Below, piece after piece: positions 26,250 to 34,145 of a DNA stretch of 64,000 nucleotides. A program made the translations under genes and the position numbers. Each line of letters starts with the position of its first letter. Position 1 is the first letter of the stretch. The notes beneath the pieces were generated by a model that saw only the letters and a program-made list of their open reading frames with translations, was not told the origin of the DNA and did no database searches. This DNA is from Rhodoferax lithotrophicus (GTDB lineage: Bacteria > Pseudomonadota > Gammaproteobacteria > Burkholderiales > Burkholderiaceae_C), in NCBI RefSeq assembly GCF_019973615.1, contig NZ_AP024238.1, positions 4,237,989 through 4,301,988 of the forward strand, read 5' to 3'.

Positions 26250-27227
26250 ATGCAAGCCGATCAACCCCCTGAGTTCATGGTTTTTACAGGCAATGCCAAT
26301 CCCTCGCTTGCTGCCGATATTGCCCGCTGTCTTAAAACTGATTTAGGTGCCGCCGAGGTTGGCCGTTTCTCAGACGGTGAAGTTACGGTTGAAATCAAGC
26401 AGAACGTGCGCGCTCGCGATGTTTTTGTTGTCCAAAGCACCTGTGCACCCACCAATGAAAACCTGATGGAGTTGCTGATCATGGTGGATGCTCTCAAGCG
26501 AGCCTCTGCTGAACGCATCAGCGCGGTGATCCCCTACTTTGGTTACGCCCGTCAAGATCGCCGTCCTCGCTCCAGCCGAGTGCCAATTTCTGCCAAAGTC
26601 GTGGCCAACATGCTGCAAGCCGTAGGCGTAGCCCGGGTGTTGACCATGGATTTGCACGCTGACCAAATCCAGGGTTTTTTTGATATCCCGGTCGACAACA
26701 TTTATGCATCTCCGGTGCTGTTGGGCGATTTGCGGCAAAAAAACTATGAAGACCTGATTGTGGTCTCTCCCGATGTGGGAGGTGTGGTGCGTGCACGTGC
26801 ATTGGCCAAGCAACTCGGTTGCGACCTGGCCATCATCGACAAACGCCGGCCTAAAGCCAATGTCAGTGAAGTCATGCACGTGATTGGAGAAATTGAGGGC
26901 CGCAACTGTGTCGTCATGGATGACATGATTGATACTGCGGGCACTTTGGTGAAAGCTGCAGAAGTTTTAAAGCAGCGTGGTGCCAAAAAAGTGTATGCCT
27001 ATTGCACTCACCCTATCTTCTCCGGCCCAGCCATTGACCGCATTGCCCATGGAGATGCGCTGGATGAGGTGGTCGTGACCAACACCATCCCCTTGAGCCC
27101 GGCAGGAAGCGCTTGCGCCAAAATCAGGCAACTCAATGTAGCCCCGTTGATTGCCGAAACCATTCAGCGCATTGCCAAGGGTAAATCCGTCATGAGTTTG
27201 TTTTCTGATCAAGAAAATCTTTTCTGA
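26250..27227 (+). CDS. prs: Ribose-phosphate pyrophosphokinase
   Basis: Makes PRPP from ribose 5-phosphate and ATP. Key parts are VGRFSDGEVTVEI near the N-terminus, IPYFGYARQDRR, the divalent-cation loop TMDLHADQIQGFFDIP and the PRPP loop VVMDDMIDTAGTL. The 325-aa length is slightly above the 315 of enteric enzymes, owing to a short N-terminal extension before FMVFTGNANP. A strong terminator follows. Confidence 0.96.
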   Translation: MQADQPPEFMVFTGNANPSLAADIARCLKTDLGAAEVGRFSDGEVTVEIKQNVRARDVFVVQSTCAPTNENLMELLIMVDALKRASAERISAVIPYFGYARQDRRPRSSRVPISAKVVANMLQAVGVARVLTMDLHADQIQGFFDIPVDNIYASPVLLGDLRQKNYEDLIVVSPDVGGVVRARALAKQLGCDLAIIDKRRPKANVSEVMHVIGEIEGRNCVVMDDMIDTAGTLVKAAEVLKQRGAKKVYAYCTHPIFSGPAIDRIAHGDALDEVVVTNTIPLSPAGSACAKIRQLNVAPLIAETIQRIAKGKSVMSLFSDQENLF

Positions 27228-27243
27228 TCAGAATCAAAAAGTG

Positions 27244-27277
27244 GCTGGTGCAACCCTCTGGGTGCACCAGCTTTTTT
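27244..27277 (+). terminator. Rho-independent terminator after prs
   Basis: GCTGGTGCA and TGCACCAGC form a perfect 9-bp stem with a 10-base loop, directly followed by six T. Confidence 0.92.
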
Positions 27278-27324
27278 AATCGGAGTCACACTGGTCGCGG
27301 TGGACTCTTACTGGAGTAGAAACT

Positions 27325-27966
27325 ATGAAATTTACCGCTTTTGAGCGTCCCAAGCAGGGTACGGGTGCGAGCCGCCGTCTCCGCATCACCGGTCGCACAC
27401 CGGGCATCGTTTATGGTGGTTCCGCCGCCCCCCAATTGATCGAAATTGATCACAACGCCTTGTGGCACGCTCTGAAAAAAGAAGTGTTTCACTCCAGTGT
27501 ATTGACGATGGAACTGGGCGGTACAGAAAGCCCCGTGTTGCTGCGCGACGTACAGGTTCACCCCTTCAAACAACTGATTTTGCACGTGGATTTCCAACGT
27601 GTGGATGCCACAACCCGCTTGCACATGAAAGTGCCATTGCACTTCTTCGGTGACGAAAACTCACAAGCGATCAAAACTGAAGGCTGTATTGCCAACCACG
27701 TCATCAGCGAACTTGACGTGCTGTGCTTGCCTGGCGATTTGCCTGAGTTCATCAAGGTGGACTTGAGCGGCCTGAAAAAAGGCTCGTCTTTGCACCTGGC
27801 CCAGGTTGAAATGCCCAAGGGTGTCAGCGTGGTTGTCCACGGTGGCGACAAAAACCCGGTGGTGGTGTCTGTGGTGGCTGTGGCTGGTGCTGAACCGGCC
27901 CCTGCTGAAGCACCCGCTGCTGCAGCCAAACCAGCAGGGAAACCGGCTGCCAAAGCCAAGAAATAA
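27325..27966 (+). CDS. rplY: 50S ribosomal protein L25, long (Ctc) form
   Basis: Binds 5S rRNA. The N-terminal L25 domain starts MKFTAFERPKQGTGASRRLR with TPGIVYGG; a C-terminal TL5-like beta domain follows, then a low-complexity Ala/Pro/Lys tail (PAPAEAPAAAAKPAGKPA). The 213-aa length is typical for the long form. GGAG lies about 9 bases upstream of the ATG. Flanking terminators on both sides suggest its own transcript. Confidence 0.95.
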   Translation: MKFTAFERPKQGTGASRRLRITGRTPGIVYGGSAAPQLIEIDHNALWHALKKEVFHSSVLTMELGGTESPVLLRDVQVHPFKQLILHVDFQRVDATTRLHMKVPLHFFGDENSQAIKTEGCIANHVISELDVLCLPGDLPEFIKVDLSGLKKGSSLHLAQVEMPKGVSVVVHGGDKNPVVVSVVAVAGAEPAPAEAPAAAAKPAGKPAAKAKK

Positions 27967-27984
27967 ACCACCTTCAGGTTTGCA

Positions 27985-28015
27985 AAACGGCCCACTGTGT
28001 GGGCCGTTTTTTTTG
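27985..28015 (+). terminator. Rho-independent terminator after rplY
   Basis: ACGGCCCAC and GTGGGCCGT form a 9-bp stem with loop TGT, followed by eight T. Confidence 0.92.
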
Positions 28016-28041
28016 CCTGAAGACTTTTGTATCATCCCGTT

Positions 28042-28710
28042 ATGATTCGACTTTTTGTTGGCCTTGGCAACCCTGGCCCGGACTATGAAGGCACCCGCCA
28101 TAACGCCGGTTTTTGGTGGATTGATGCTTTGGCGCGTGAACTCAACACCACCTTGGTCATGGATAAAAGTTACCACGGCATGCTTGCGCGTGCCACGGTG
28201 CAGGGGCAAACCGTCTGGTTGCTCAAACCACAAACCTTCATGAACCTGAGCGGCAAATCCGTCGCAGCACTGGCCAATTTCTTCAAAATCCCAGCTCAAG
28301 ACATCCTGGTGGCTCATGATGAGCTGGATGTCACACCCGGTGAGGCCAAACTCAAACTCGGCGGCAGCCACGCCGGGCACAACGGTTTACGAGATATTCA
28401 CGCCCAATTGGGTACCGACCAATACTGGCGACTGCGTCTGGGCATTGGTCACCCAGGCAACAAAGCCGAAGTGGTTCACTGGGTGCTGAAAAAGCCCTCC
28501 CCTGATCATCGCATTGCCATTGAGCAAACCATTGATCGCGCACTCAAGGCCGTTCCTGCCTTCCTGTCTGGCAACATGGAACAAGCCACTCGCTTGATTC
28601 ACACCAGCAAACCGCCTCGCCCCAAACCACCCAGACCGCAGGCAAACACGACACTGGGTCAAGCAACCCCGCCAGCAACGGATCCGTTCGAGGTCAAAAA
28701 ATGCGTATGA
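28042..28710 (+). CDS. pth: Peptidyl-tRNA hydrolase
   Basis: Recycles tRNA from dropped peptidyl-tRNA. VGLGNPGPDYEGTRHNAGFWW holds the Asn and catalytic His near residue 20, and LLKPQTFMNLSGKSV and GGSHAGHNGLRDI complete the active site. The ATG giving MIRLFVGLGN is used; an upstream TTG in frame adds five residues. The C-terminus carries an unusual Pro/Lys-rich extension of about 30 residues (PPRPKPPRPQAN) beyond the enzyme core. The 3' end overlaps the next gene by 10 bases. Confidence 0.95.
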   Translation: MIRLFVGLGNPGPDYEGTRHNAGFWWIDALARELNTTLVMDKSYHGMLARATVQGQTVWLLKPQTFMNLSGKSVAALANFFKIPAQDILVAHDELDVTPGEAKLKLGGSHAGHNGLRDIHAQLGTDQYWRLRLGIGHPGNKAEVVHWVLKKPSPDHRIAIEQTIDRALKAVPAFLSGNMEQATRLIHTSKPPRPKPPRPQANTTLGQATPPATDPFEVKKCV

Positions 28711-29174
28711 ACCGGGCTTTTTTTTCGGTATCCGCTCGTTTGGGAATATCTTTTTTGATAGCTTCTAGCGCTTACTCCATAAGCTCTAGAGCCGAAAATG
28801 TTTATAAATGTGGGGCTTCTTACAGTGCAACGCCTTGCCCCGGAGGAAGTTTGCTTGAACTGAACGACAAACGTGATCCTGCGCAAAGACAACAAACACG
28901 AGAGGCTGCACGTCAGGATGCACAGCAAGCCAACGTACTCGAAAAGGAGCGTTTGGCTCAAGAAAAAGCCGCAATGAAACCGGCACCACATTCCATGCGA
29001 GCCCCAAACGCCAAGCCCTCAGGCAAGTCTGCACCTGTCATCACCCAAATTACGCCCAAACGACTCAAGAAACCGGGCAAGAAACCGGATGCCTTTATTG
29101 CTGAAATACCCGGAACCGAAAAGAAAACCGCCGTTAAAAAAGTGATAAAGAAGAAAAAACCAGCACCGATCTGA
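28701..29174 (+). CDS. Small exported protein, DUF4124-like N-terminus
   Basis: A 157-residue protein with a probable signal peptide (FLIASSAYSISSRAEN) followed by VYKCGASYSATPCPGGS, which resembles the start of DUF4124 proteins. The rest is Gln/Arg/Glu-rich and then Lys/Pro-rich with a basic end (KKVIKKKKPAPI). Function unknown. It overlaps pth by 10 bases and is probably coexpressed. The signal-peptide coding DNA matches the dispersed AT-rich repeat. Confidence 0.7.
   Translation: MRMNRAFFSVSARLGISFLIASSAYSISSRAENVYKCGASYSATPCPGGSLLELNDKRDPAQRQQTREAARQDAQQANVLEKERLAQEKAAMKPAPHSMRAPNAKPSGKSAPVITQITPKRLKKPGKKPDAFIAEIPGTEKKTAVKKVIKKKKPAPI
28752..28800 (+). repeat. AT-rich dispersed repeat, copy 6 (inside a signal-peptide region)
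   Basis: GATAGCTTCTAGCGCTTA, then CCATAAGCTCTAGAGCC. Read in frame it gives IASSAYSIS, closely matching IASYALSIS from copy 7 in a different gene. Confidence 0.75.
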
Positions 29175-29191
29175 TCAAGTGCCTCACCAAT

Positions 29192-29500
29192 TTAGGGGAC
29201 GAGCACTGTCGGCGCACCCGCCGGCAGCGTTGATGTCACGGATACGGCCAAGGTTGGGGTCTGCAGACGATGGTATTTTTGCCACAGTGTTTCACGGCTT
29301 TCCACCCATTGGGGGTTCACCGGAATGCAATTCACCGGACAGACCTGCACACACTGCGGCTCCTCAAAATGGCCGACACACTCGGTGCATTTATGCGGGT
29401 CAATCTCATAAATATCCGGCCCCATGGCAATCGCATCATTGGGGCATTCGGGTTCACACACATCACAGTTGATGCATTCGTCGGTAATCAGCAAGGCCAT
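29192..29500 (-). CDS. 2[4Fe-4S] ferredoxin, YfhL-like
   Basis: Electron carrier of 102 aa. The first cluster motif is CINCDVCEPECPNDAI and the second uses CTECVGHFEEPQCVQVCP, whose insertion between the second and third Cys is typical of the Allochromatium-type (Alvin) ferredoxins. The C-terminal tail (WVESRETLWQKYHRL) is the family's terminal helix; a further Ala/Thr/Val-rich end is less conserved. The ATG at MALLITDECI is chosen. It is convergent with the preceding exported-protein gene and close to coaD, an arrangement common in Burkholderiales. Confidence 0.92.
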   Translation of the reverse strand: MALLITDECINCDVCEPECPNDAIAMGPDIYEIDPHKCTECVGHFEEPQCVQVCPVNCIPVNPQWVESRETLWQKYHRLQTPTLAVSVTSTLPAGAPTVLVP

Positions 29501-29548
29501 GCGGGCCGCCCCCAAAGTTTGAACATGGCCTGATTTTAAAGTTTCGGC

Positions 29549-30004
29549 TTATTCCGCAATATCGACGTTGTCTTGGTCTGTGCTTTTGACGATCATCACC
29601 GGCACACCGGCAGCATGTAACACTTCGTTGGATACCGACCCCAGCAAGGCACTGCGCAGCGCACTGGTACCACTGGCCCCCATCACCACCAGATCACAAC
29701 CATAGTTTTCCAGAATATCCACCAGGGTGTGGGCCGGGTCGCCGGAGGCCACCTCGGTTTCATAAGGCAAACCAGCCGCATCCAGCAATTGCTGCGCCGC
29801 TTGCAAAATGTGAGCACCCGCAGCAGCACTGGCTTGCTGAATCACCTGTGGGTCATGTGCCACCATCAGTTCATACAAACTGGCCGGTTCCTGCACATTG
29901 ACCAGCACCACCTGGGTAGTGAGGCCGTCACCGGCCATACGAATGGCAAATCGAACCGCATCCAGGGCCATGGTCGAACCATCAAAAGGCAAAAGAATCT
30001 TCAT
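29549..30004 (-). CDS. Universal stress protein (UspA family)
   Basis: Single-domain Usp of 151 aa. It starts MKILLPFDGSTMALDAVRFA and has the ATP-binding loop VVMGASGTSALRSALLGSVS, close to G-2x-G-9x-G(S/T) of nucleotide-binding members. It lies between coaD and the ferredoxin gene on the same strand with short gaps, so they may share a transcript. Its specific role is unknown. Confidence 0.9.
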   Translation of the reverse strand: MKILLPFDGSTMALDAVRFAIRMAGDGLTTQVVLVNVQEPASLYELMVAHDPQVIQQASAAAGAHILQAAQQLLDAAGLPYETEVASGDPAHTLVDILENYGCDLVVMGASGTSALRSALLGSVSNEVLHAAGVPVMIVKSTDQDNVDIAE

Positions 30005-30025
30005 GTTTTCTCCAAAAATTGTTGG

Positions 30026-30526
30026 TTACGCAGCCGCTGATGGGCACACTTTCTGTTGCAGCCGCAGATTGACACTGGGCGACACAAACTTATCCACCTC
30101 GCCCCCCAGTGTGGCGATTTCGCGTACAAAAGTACTGGAAATAAACTGGTATTTGTCGCCGGGGGTCAAAAAAACGGTTTCCACATCGGGCATCAGACTG
30201 CGGTTCATGCCCGCGAGCTGGAATTCATAGTCAAAGTCGGTCACCGCACGCAAGCCACGCACCATGGCCCGAGCCCCGCGAGCCACCACAAAATCACGCA
30301 TCAGGCCTTCAAAACTCTCCACTTGAACGCCTGGATAGGGGCGCACAGCCTCTCGCGCCATGTCGATGCGTTCAGCCAAAGAAAACATGGTTTTTTTATG
30401 ATGCCCGGCGGCCACGGCCACGATCACATGCGCAAACAACTGCGCTGCCCGGCGCACCACGTCTTCGTGGCCGAGGGTGATTGGATCAAACGTGCCAGGA
30501 TAAACGGCGATCAAGTCATTGGACAT
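30026..30526 (-). CDS. coaD: Phosphopantetheine adenylyltransferase
   Basis: Fourth step of CoA synthesis. YPGTFDPITLGHEDVVRRA contains the T/HxGH nucleotidyltransferase motif, and VRGLRAVTDFDYEFQLAGMN and FISSTFVREIATLGG are the other conserved segments. I use the ATG giving MSNDLIAVYPG (166 aa). It follows rsmD on the same strand, a common pairing. Confidence 0.96.
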   Translation of the reverse strand: MSNDLIAVYPGTFDPITLGHEDVVRRAAQLFAHVIVAVAAGHHKKTMFSLAERIDMAREAVRPYPGVQVESFEGLMRDFVVARGARAMVRGLRAVTDFDYEFQLAGMNRSLMPDVETVFLTPGDKYQFISSTFVREIATLGGEVDKFVSPSVNLRLQQKVCPSAAA

Positions 30527-30562
30527 GGTCAAAAATTGCTCCGGTTGAGATGCCGGGCATTA

Positions 30563-31192
30563 TCAACCCGCCACCGCTACGTCGACTTCAAGCCGCTGGA
30601 GCAAATGTGCATGCACCATGCCCGCTTTCAGGTGCCGATGCAGCCGCAAACCCATCGGCTGCAGTTGCGCATCCGTCCATTGGACCGGGGCCTCCAGGTA
30701 AATCCAGCCCCGCGTTGAGACCGCTTGGGCAGCCGCCAAAACCGCCGCCTCAAACAGGTCTGACTCAAACGGTGGGTCCAGAAAAATCAACTCCAGACTA
30801 CCCGCCAGCGCATGACGCAAGACCGACACGCCCTCACCACGGGTGATCTGCACCACATGGGCTTGCAAATGGGTTTGTACCCGCCTGAGTTGCGCCACCA
30901 ACGCCGCATCCTGCTCCACCAATTGCACCTGTGCCGCGCCACGTGACGCAGCCTCGAAGCCCAGTACACCGGTACCTGCAAACACATCCAGGCAACGCCA
31001 TCCAGTCAAATCCTGGCCCAGCCAGTTGAACAGGGTTTCCCGCACCCGATCCGGGGTGGGGCGCAAGCCGGGTTTGTCAGCCACTTGTAGCTTGGTGCGC
31101 TTCCATTGGCCTCCGATGATGCGGATTTCATGGCTTTGCACCAGCCGTGGTCGGGGTGGGCGTGGTTTGACTGGCGGGCGTTCGTTTTTCAT
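30563..31192 (-). CDS. rsmD: 16S rRNA (guanine(966)-N(2))-methyltransferase RsmD
   Basis: SAM-dependent methyltransferase. RIIGGQWKRTKL and LRPTPDRVRETLFNWLG are the typical N-terminal signature, LDVFAGTGVLGFEAASRGA is the SAM-binding motif I, and LIFLDPPF is the catalytic DPPF motif. The chosen ATG gives 209 aa with a Pro/Arg-rich start. Upstream on the same strand lie two M16 peptidase genes. Confidence 0.95.
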   Translation of the reverse strand: MKNERPPVKPRPPRPRLVQSHEIRIIGGQWKRTKLQVADKPGLRPTPDRVRETLFNWLGQDLTGWRCLDVFAGTGVLGFEAASRGAAQVQLVEQDAALVAQLRRVQTHLQAHVVQITRGEGVSVLRHALAGSLELIFLDPPFESDLFEAAVLAAAQAVSTRGWIYLEAPVQWTDAQLQPMGLRLHRHLKAGMVHAHLLQRLEVDVAVAG

Positions 31193-31267
31193 GCGCCCAA
31201 TCTTAGAGCATGTGCTGACAGGATTTGCCCCGCACATGGCGGGACAAGCATGCCCGAAGACCCCCGC

Positions 31268-32677
31268 TCAATCCGTTGCCCCGGATGGCTGGGCCGGTGT
31301 ACCGCCCAGCACCACGGTGGCCATGCTTTGGGGCTGCAGTTTGCGCTGGAAAGCGGCACGAATCTGCGCCGTGGTGAGTTTGTCCACCTGCTGCGTCCAG
31401 GTGTCCAGGTAATCCAGTGGCAGTTGGTTCCAGGCGATGTTGGCCACGTTGTCGAGGAGTTTGCGGTTGCTGTCAATACGCAAGGCAAAGCCGCCCATCA
31501 GATGATCTTTGGCGGCCTTGAGTTCAGCCTCCGTCGGGCCATCCGTCACAAAACGCGCCAGCACGTCACGCGCCACATCCAGGGCCTGATTAGCCTGATC
31601 GGGCCGGGTTTGCAAGCCCACGGTGAACGCGCCCGCATGCAGAGCCGGTGAAAAATAGCTGTATACGCTGTAGCTCAAACCGCGCTTTTCCCGCACCTCG
31701 TGAGTCAGGCGCGACACAAAGCCACCGCCCCCCAGGATGTAATTGCCCACCGTCAAGGCAAAGTAGTCAGGGTCGTCGCGCTTGAAGCCTGGCTGCCCCA
31801 TCAGCACATGGGCTTGCGCTGAATCAAAAGGGATACGTACTTCACTGGCGTGCTGCAACGGGGCCACTTCAGGCACAGCGGGCAGAACCAGACAAGCCTG
31901 CGTCGGTGTTGCCCCGACACCAGACGCTGCCGCGAGTCTGGACAACAAACTCGTCACCAACCCATCGGCCTGAGCCCGGTCCACCGCTCCAACCACCGTC
32001 ACCTTGGCTCGGCAAGGCAACAGGCTTTGCCGCTGCAAAGCCGCCATCTGGGCGACATCGATATGCGCCAGCGACTCCTGCGTCACCTCATACCCATAGG
32101 GGTGCGGGCCATACACCGCCTGGTTGAAGGCCCGGTCAGCCAATGTGGCGGGGCGGGTGTTGGCTTCACGGATCGAGGCCTGCATCGCCTCACGCTCACG
32201 CTGCCAGACATCGACCGGAAAGGAGGGCTGCGCCAACTGCCGCGCCGCTAACTGCACCGCCTGGGCCAGCAAATCCGGGTAGGTCAGTGAGCGCAAGGCA
32301 AAACTCATGCGGTCACTGGTGGCATGCCCGCCAAAGCTGGCTCCCAGATCGGCCCAGGCTTCGCCCAGGGCGTTTTCGTCCATGGCGGGCTCAGCAGGCG
32401 AACCACCGGCTTGTATCCCTTTGGACATCATGGCCGCGGTCACGCTGGCCAAACCAGCGTGGTCCACGGGGTCGCGGCGGCTTCCGGCATCAAAATCCAG
32501 TTGCACATCCACCATCGGAATCGCGGCACTTTGTACCAGAAACACCTGCGCCCCGCTGGCTTGTGTCCAGTGTTCGATGGGAATGGCGGCCCATGCAGAA
32601 TTTATAAGAAATAGGCCTGTAGCGCTTATGGATAATGCGTAAGAAGCTATGTTTTTTATAGTTTTCATGACGTTCAT
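31268..32677 (-). CDS. M16 peptidase family protein, non-catalytic subunit type
   Basis: A 469-residue exported M16 protein. The signal peptide is IASYALSISATGLFLINSAWA. The HxxEH zinc motif expected in active M16 members is missing: the matching site reads DHAGLASVTAAMM. The glycine/aromatic region GGGGFVSRLTHEVREKRGLSYSVYS is kept. This pattern fits the inactive partner of a two-subunit M16 protease, with the gene immediately upstream coding for the active one (8-bp gap). Substrates are unknown. Part of the signal-peptide DNA is a good copy of the dispersed AT-rich repeat. Confidence 0.88.
   Translation of the reverse strand: MNVMKTIKNIASYALSISATGLFLINSAWAAIPIEHWTQASGAQVFLVQSAAIPMVDVQLDFDAGSRRDPVDHAGLASVTAAMMSKGIQAGGSPAEPAMDENALGEAWADLGASFGGHATSDRMSFALRSLTYPDLLAQAVQLAARQLAQPSFPVDVWQREREAMQASIREANTRPATLADRAFNQAVYGPHPYGYEVTQESLAHIDVAQMAALQRQSLLPCRAKVTVVGAVDRAQADGLVTSLLSRLAAASGVGATPTQACLVLPAVPEVAPLQHASEVRIPFDSAQAHVLMGQPGFKRDDPDYFALTVGNYILGGGGFVSRLTHEVREKRGLSYSVYSYFSPALHAGAFTVGLQTRPDQANQALDVARDVLARFVTDGPTEAELKAAKDHLMGGFALRIDSNRKLLDNVANIAWNQLPLDYLDTWTQQVDKLTTAQIRAAFQRKLQPQSMATVVLGGTPAQPSGATD
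32608..32661 (-). repeat. AT-rich dispersed repeat, copy 7 (encodes a signal peptide)
   Basis: On the coding strand: CTATAAAAAACATAGCTTCT, then TACGCATTATCCATAAGCGC, then TACAGGCCTATTTC. Nearly full-length match to the intergenic copies. Confidence 0.8.
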
Positions 32678-32685
32678 GAGAGGTT

Positions 32686-34116
32686 TCAGTGGCGTGACCC
32701 AGCCATGGGCTTGCGGGCTTGACGGGTTTTGTCCAGAGGTTGCGGCACCAGGTAGGCCACGGTGAGGGCATCGTCACCAAAATAGCGCTGCGCCACCGCC
32801 TGCACCTGCTCCGCCGTGATGCCGCGCAATCGGGCAATCAGCTGTTCACCCGCATCCACGCCCAAGCCTTGCGCCCATTGCGTGCCCAGCTCACGCGCCT
32901 GGTTGAACAACGAATCGAGCTTGTACACCTCAGAGGCTACCCACTGGGTTTTGACCCGCGCCAATTCGGCCGGGGTAACACCCTCACGCGCGATCCGAGC
33001 CACCTGAGCCTTCAGTGCCTCCTCCACCTGCTGGGTCGTTTTACCTGGAGCGGGCACGCCCATCAGCATGAACAATTGCGGGCCACGCCCCCACAAACCG
33101 TTGTAAGCCCCGGCACTGTCAGCCACCCGATCCGGGCCCTGCGTCAAAGCACGCTCCAGCCGGGAACCGCTGTAACCGTCCAGCACCGCCGCCAACACGG
33201 TCAGCGCCAAGGCATCGGTATCGTCAGGTGCATCTGCGCGCAGCTGCAAGCTGGGCACTTTGTACGCCAGGCTGACGTTGGCCTGCTCGGCCGGGGCCTT
33301 GAAAGCCAGCCGTTTCAGACCAACTTGCACCGGCTCTTCACGTGGCTTGCGCTCTGGCACCGCTTGGGCAGGCAGGCTGCCATAGTATTTTTCAGCCCAG
33401 GCTTTGACCTGATCCACGTCCACATCACCAGCCACCACCACCGCCGCATTGGCAGGCACATACCAGCGCCGGTAAAAATCGCGTGCATCCTGCGCGGTCA
33501 GGGCCTGCAGATCACTCATCCAGCCGACAATTGGCCGGCGGTACGGAGAAGCTACAAAAACAGAAGCATTCAGCGCTTCATTCATAAGCGCCAGAGGGTT
33601 ATCTTCTGTGCGCATGCGGCGCTCCTCCTTGACCACTTCCAGCTCTTTTTTAAACTCTGCATCGGGCCACTGGTTGTGGGCAAACCGATCGGCTTCGAGC
33701 CGCATCACCTCTTCCAGCCGGGCTGACGGAATTTGCTGGTAATAGCCGGTGTAGTCGTGGCTGGTGAAGGCATTTTCACGGCCTCCCAGTGCCGCCACCC
33801 GGCGCGAAAACTCACCCGCAGGCACCGTGGGGGTGCCCTTGAACATCATGTGTTCCAGCACATGGGCCACGCCCGACGTACCATCCACCTCGTCGATGGA
33901 CCCCACACGCACCCACAACATGTGCACGGCGGTAGGTGCCCGCCGATCGGGTTTGACAATCAGTGTCATGCCGTTGGACAAACTGAACTGCCGGGCCACG
34001 GCCGGAGCCGTTTCAACAGAATGGGGCACCGGTGAAGCGACGGCAGCAGCAACCAGCCCCAGGCTAAGCCCAAAGGCTATCGAAGAGCGCAAGAAAAATG
34101 AGGCGTTGTGTTTCAT
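32686..34116 (-). CDS. M16 zinc peptidase, catalytic subunit
   Basis: A 476-residue exported metallopeptidase. The signal peptide FGLSLGLVAAAVASPVP is followed by the inverse zinc motif HVLEHMMFKGT (HxxEH) near residue 80, with the downstream Glu in the EVVKEERRMRTEDNP stretch. It pairs with the inactive M16 gene downstream and diverges from ftsY with 29 bp between start codons. A 48-bp piece coding for LMNEALNASVFVAS resembles the AT-rich repeat. Confidence 0.92.
   Translation of the reverse strand: MKHNASFFLRSSIAFGLSLGLVAAAVASPVPHSVETAPAVARQFSLSNGMTLIVKPDRRAPTAVHMLWVRVGSIDEVDGTSGVAHVLEHMMFKGTPTVPAGEFSRRVAALGGRENAFTSHDYTGYYQQIPSARLEEVMRLEADRFAHNQWPDAEFKKELEVVKEERRMRTEDNPLALMNEALNASVFVASPYRRPIVGWMSDLQALTAQDARDFYRRWYVPANAAVVVAGDVDVDQVKAWAEKYYGSLPAQAVPERKPREEPVQVGLKRLAFKAPAEQANVSLAYKVPSLQLRADAPDDTDALALTVLAAVLDGYSGSRLERALTQGPDRVADSAGAYNGLWGRGPQLFMLMGVPAPGKTTQQVEEALKAQVARIAREGVTPAELARVKTQWVASEVYKLDSLFNQARELGTQWAQGLGVDAGEQLIARLRGITAEQVQAVAQRYFGDDALTVAYLVPQPLDKTRQARKPMAGSRH
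33551..33598 (+). repeat. AT-rich dispersed repeat, copy 8 (inside M16 peptidase gene)
   Basis: GCTACAAAAACAGAAGCATT, then CAGCGCTTCATTCATAAGCG, then CCAGAGG. The middle and right parts fit the repeat well. Confidence 0.6.
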
Positions 34117-34145
34117 AGAATGCAGTGATACCACGAACCCACAAA

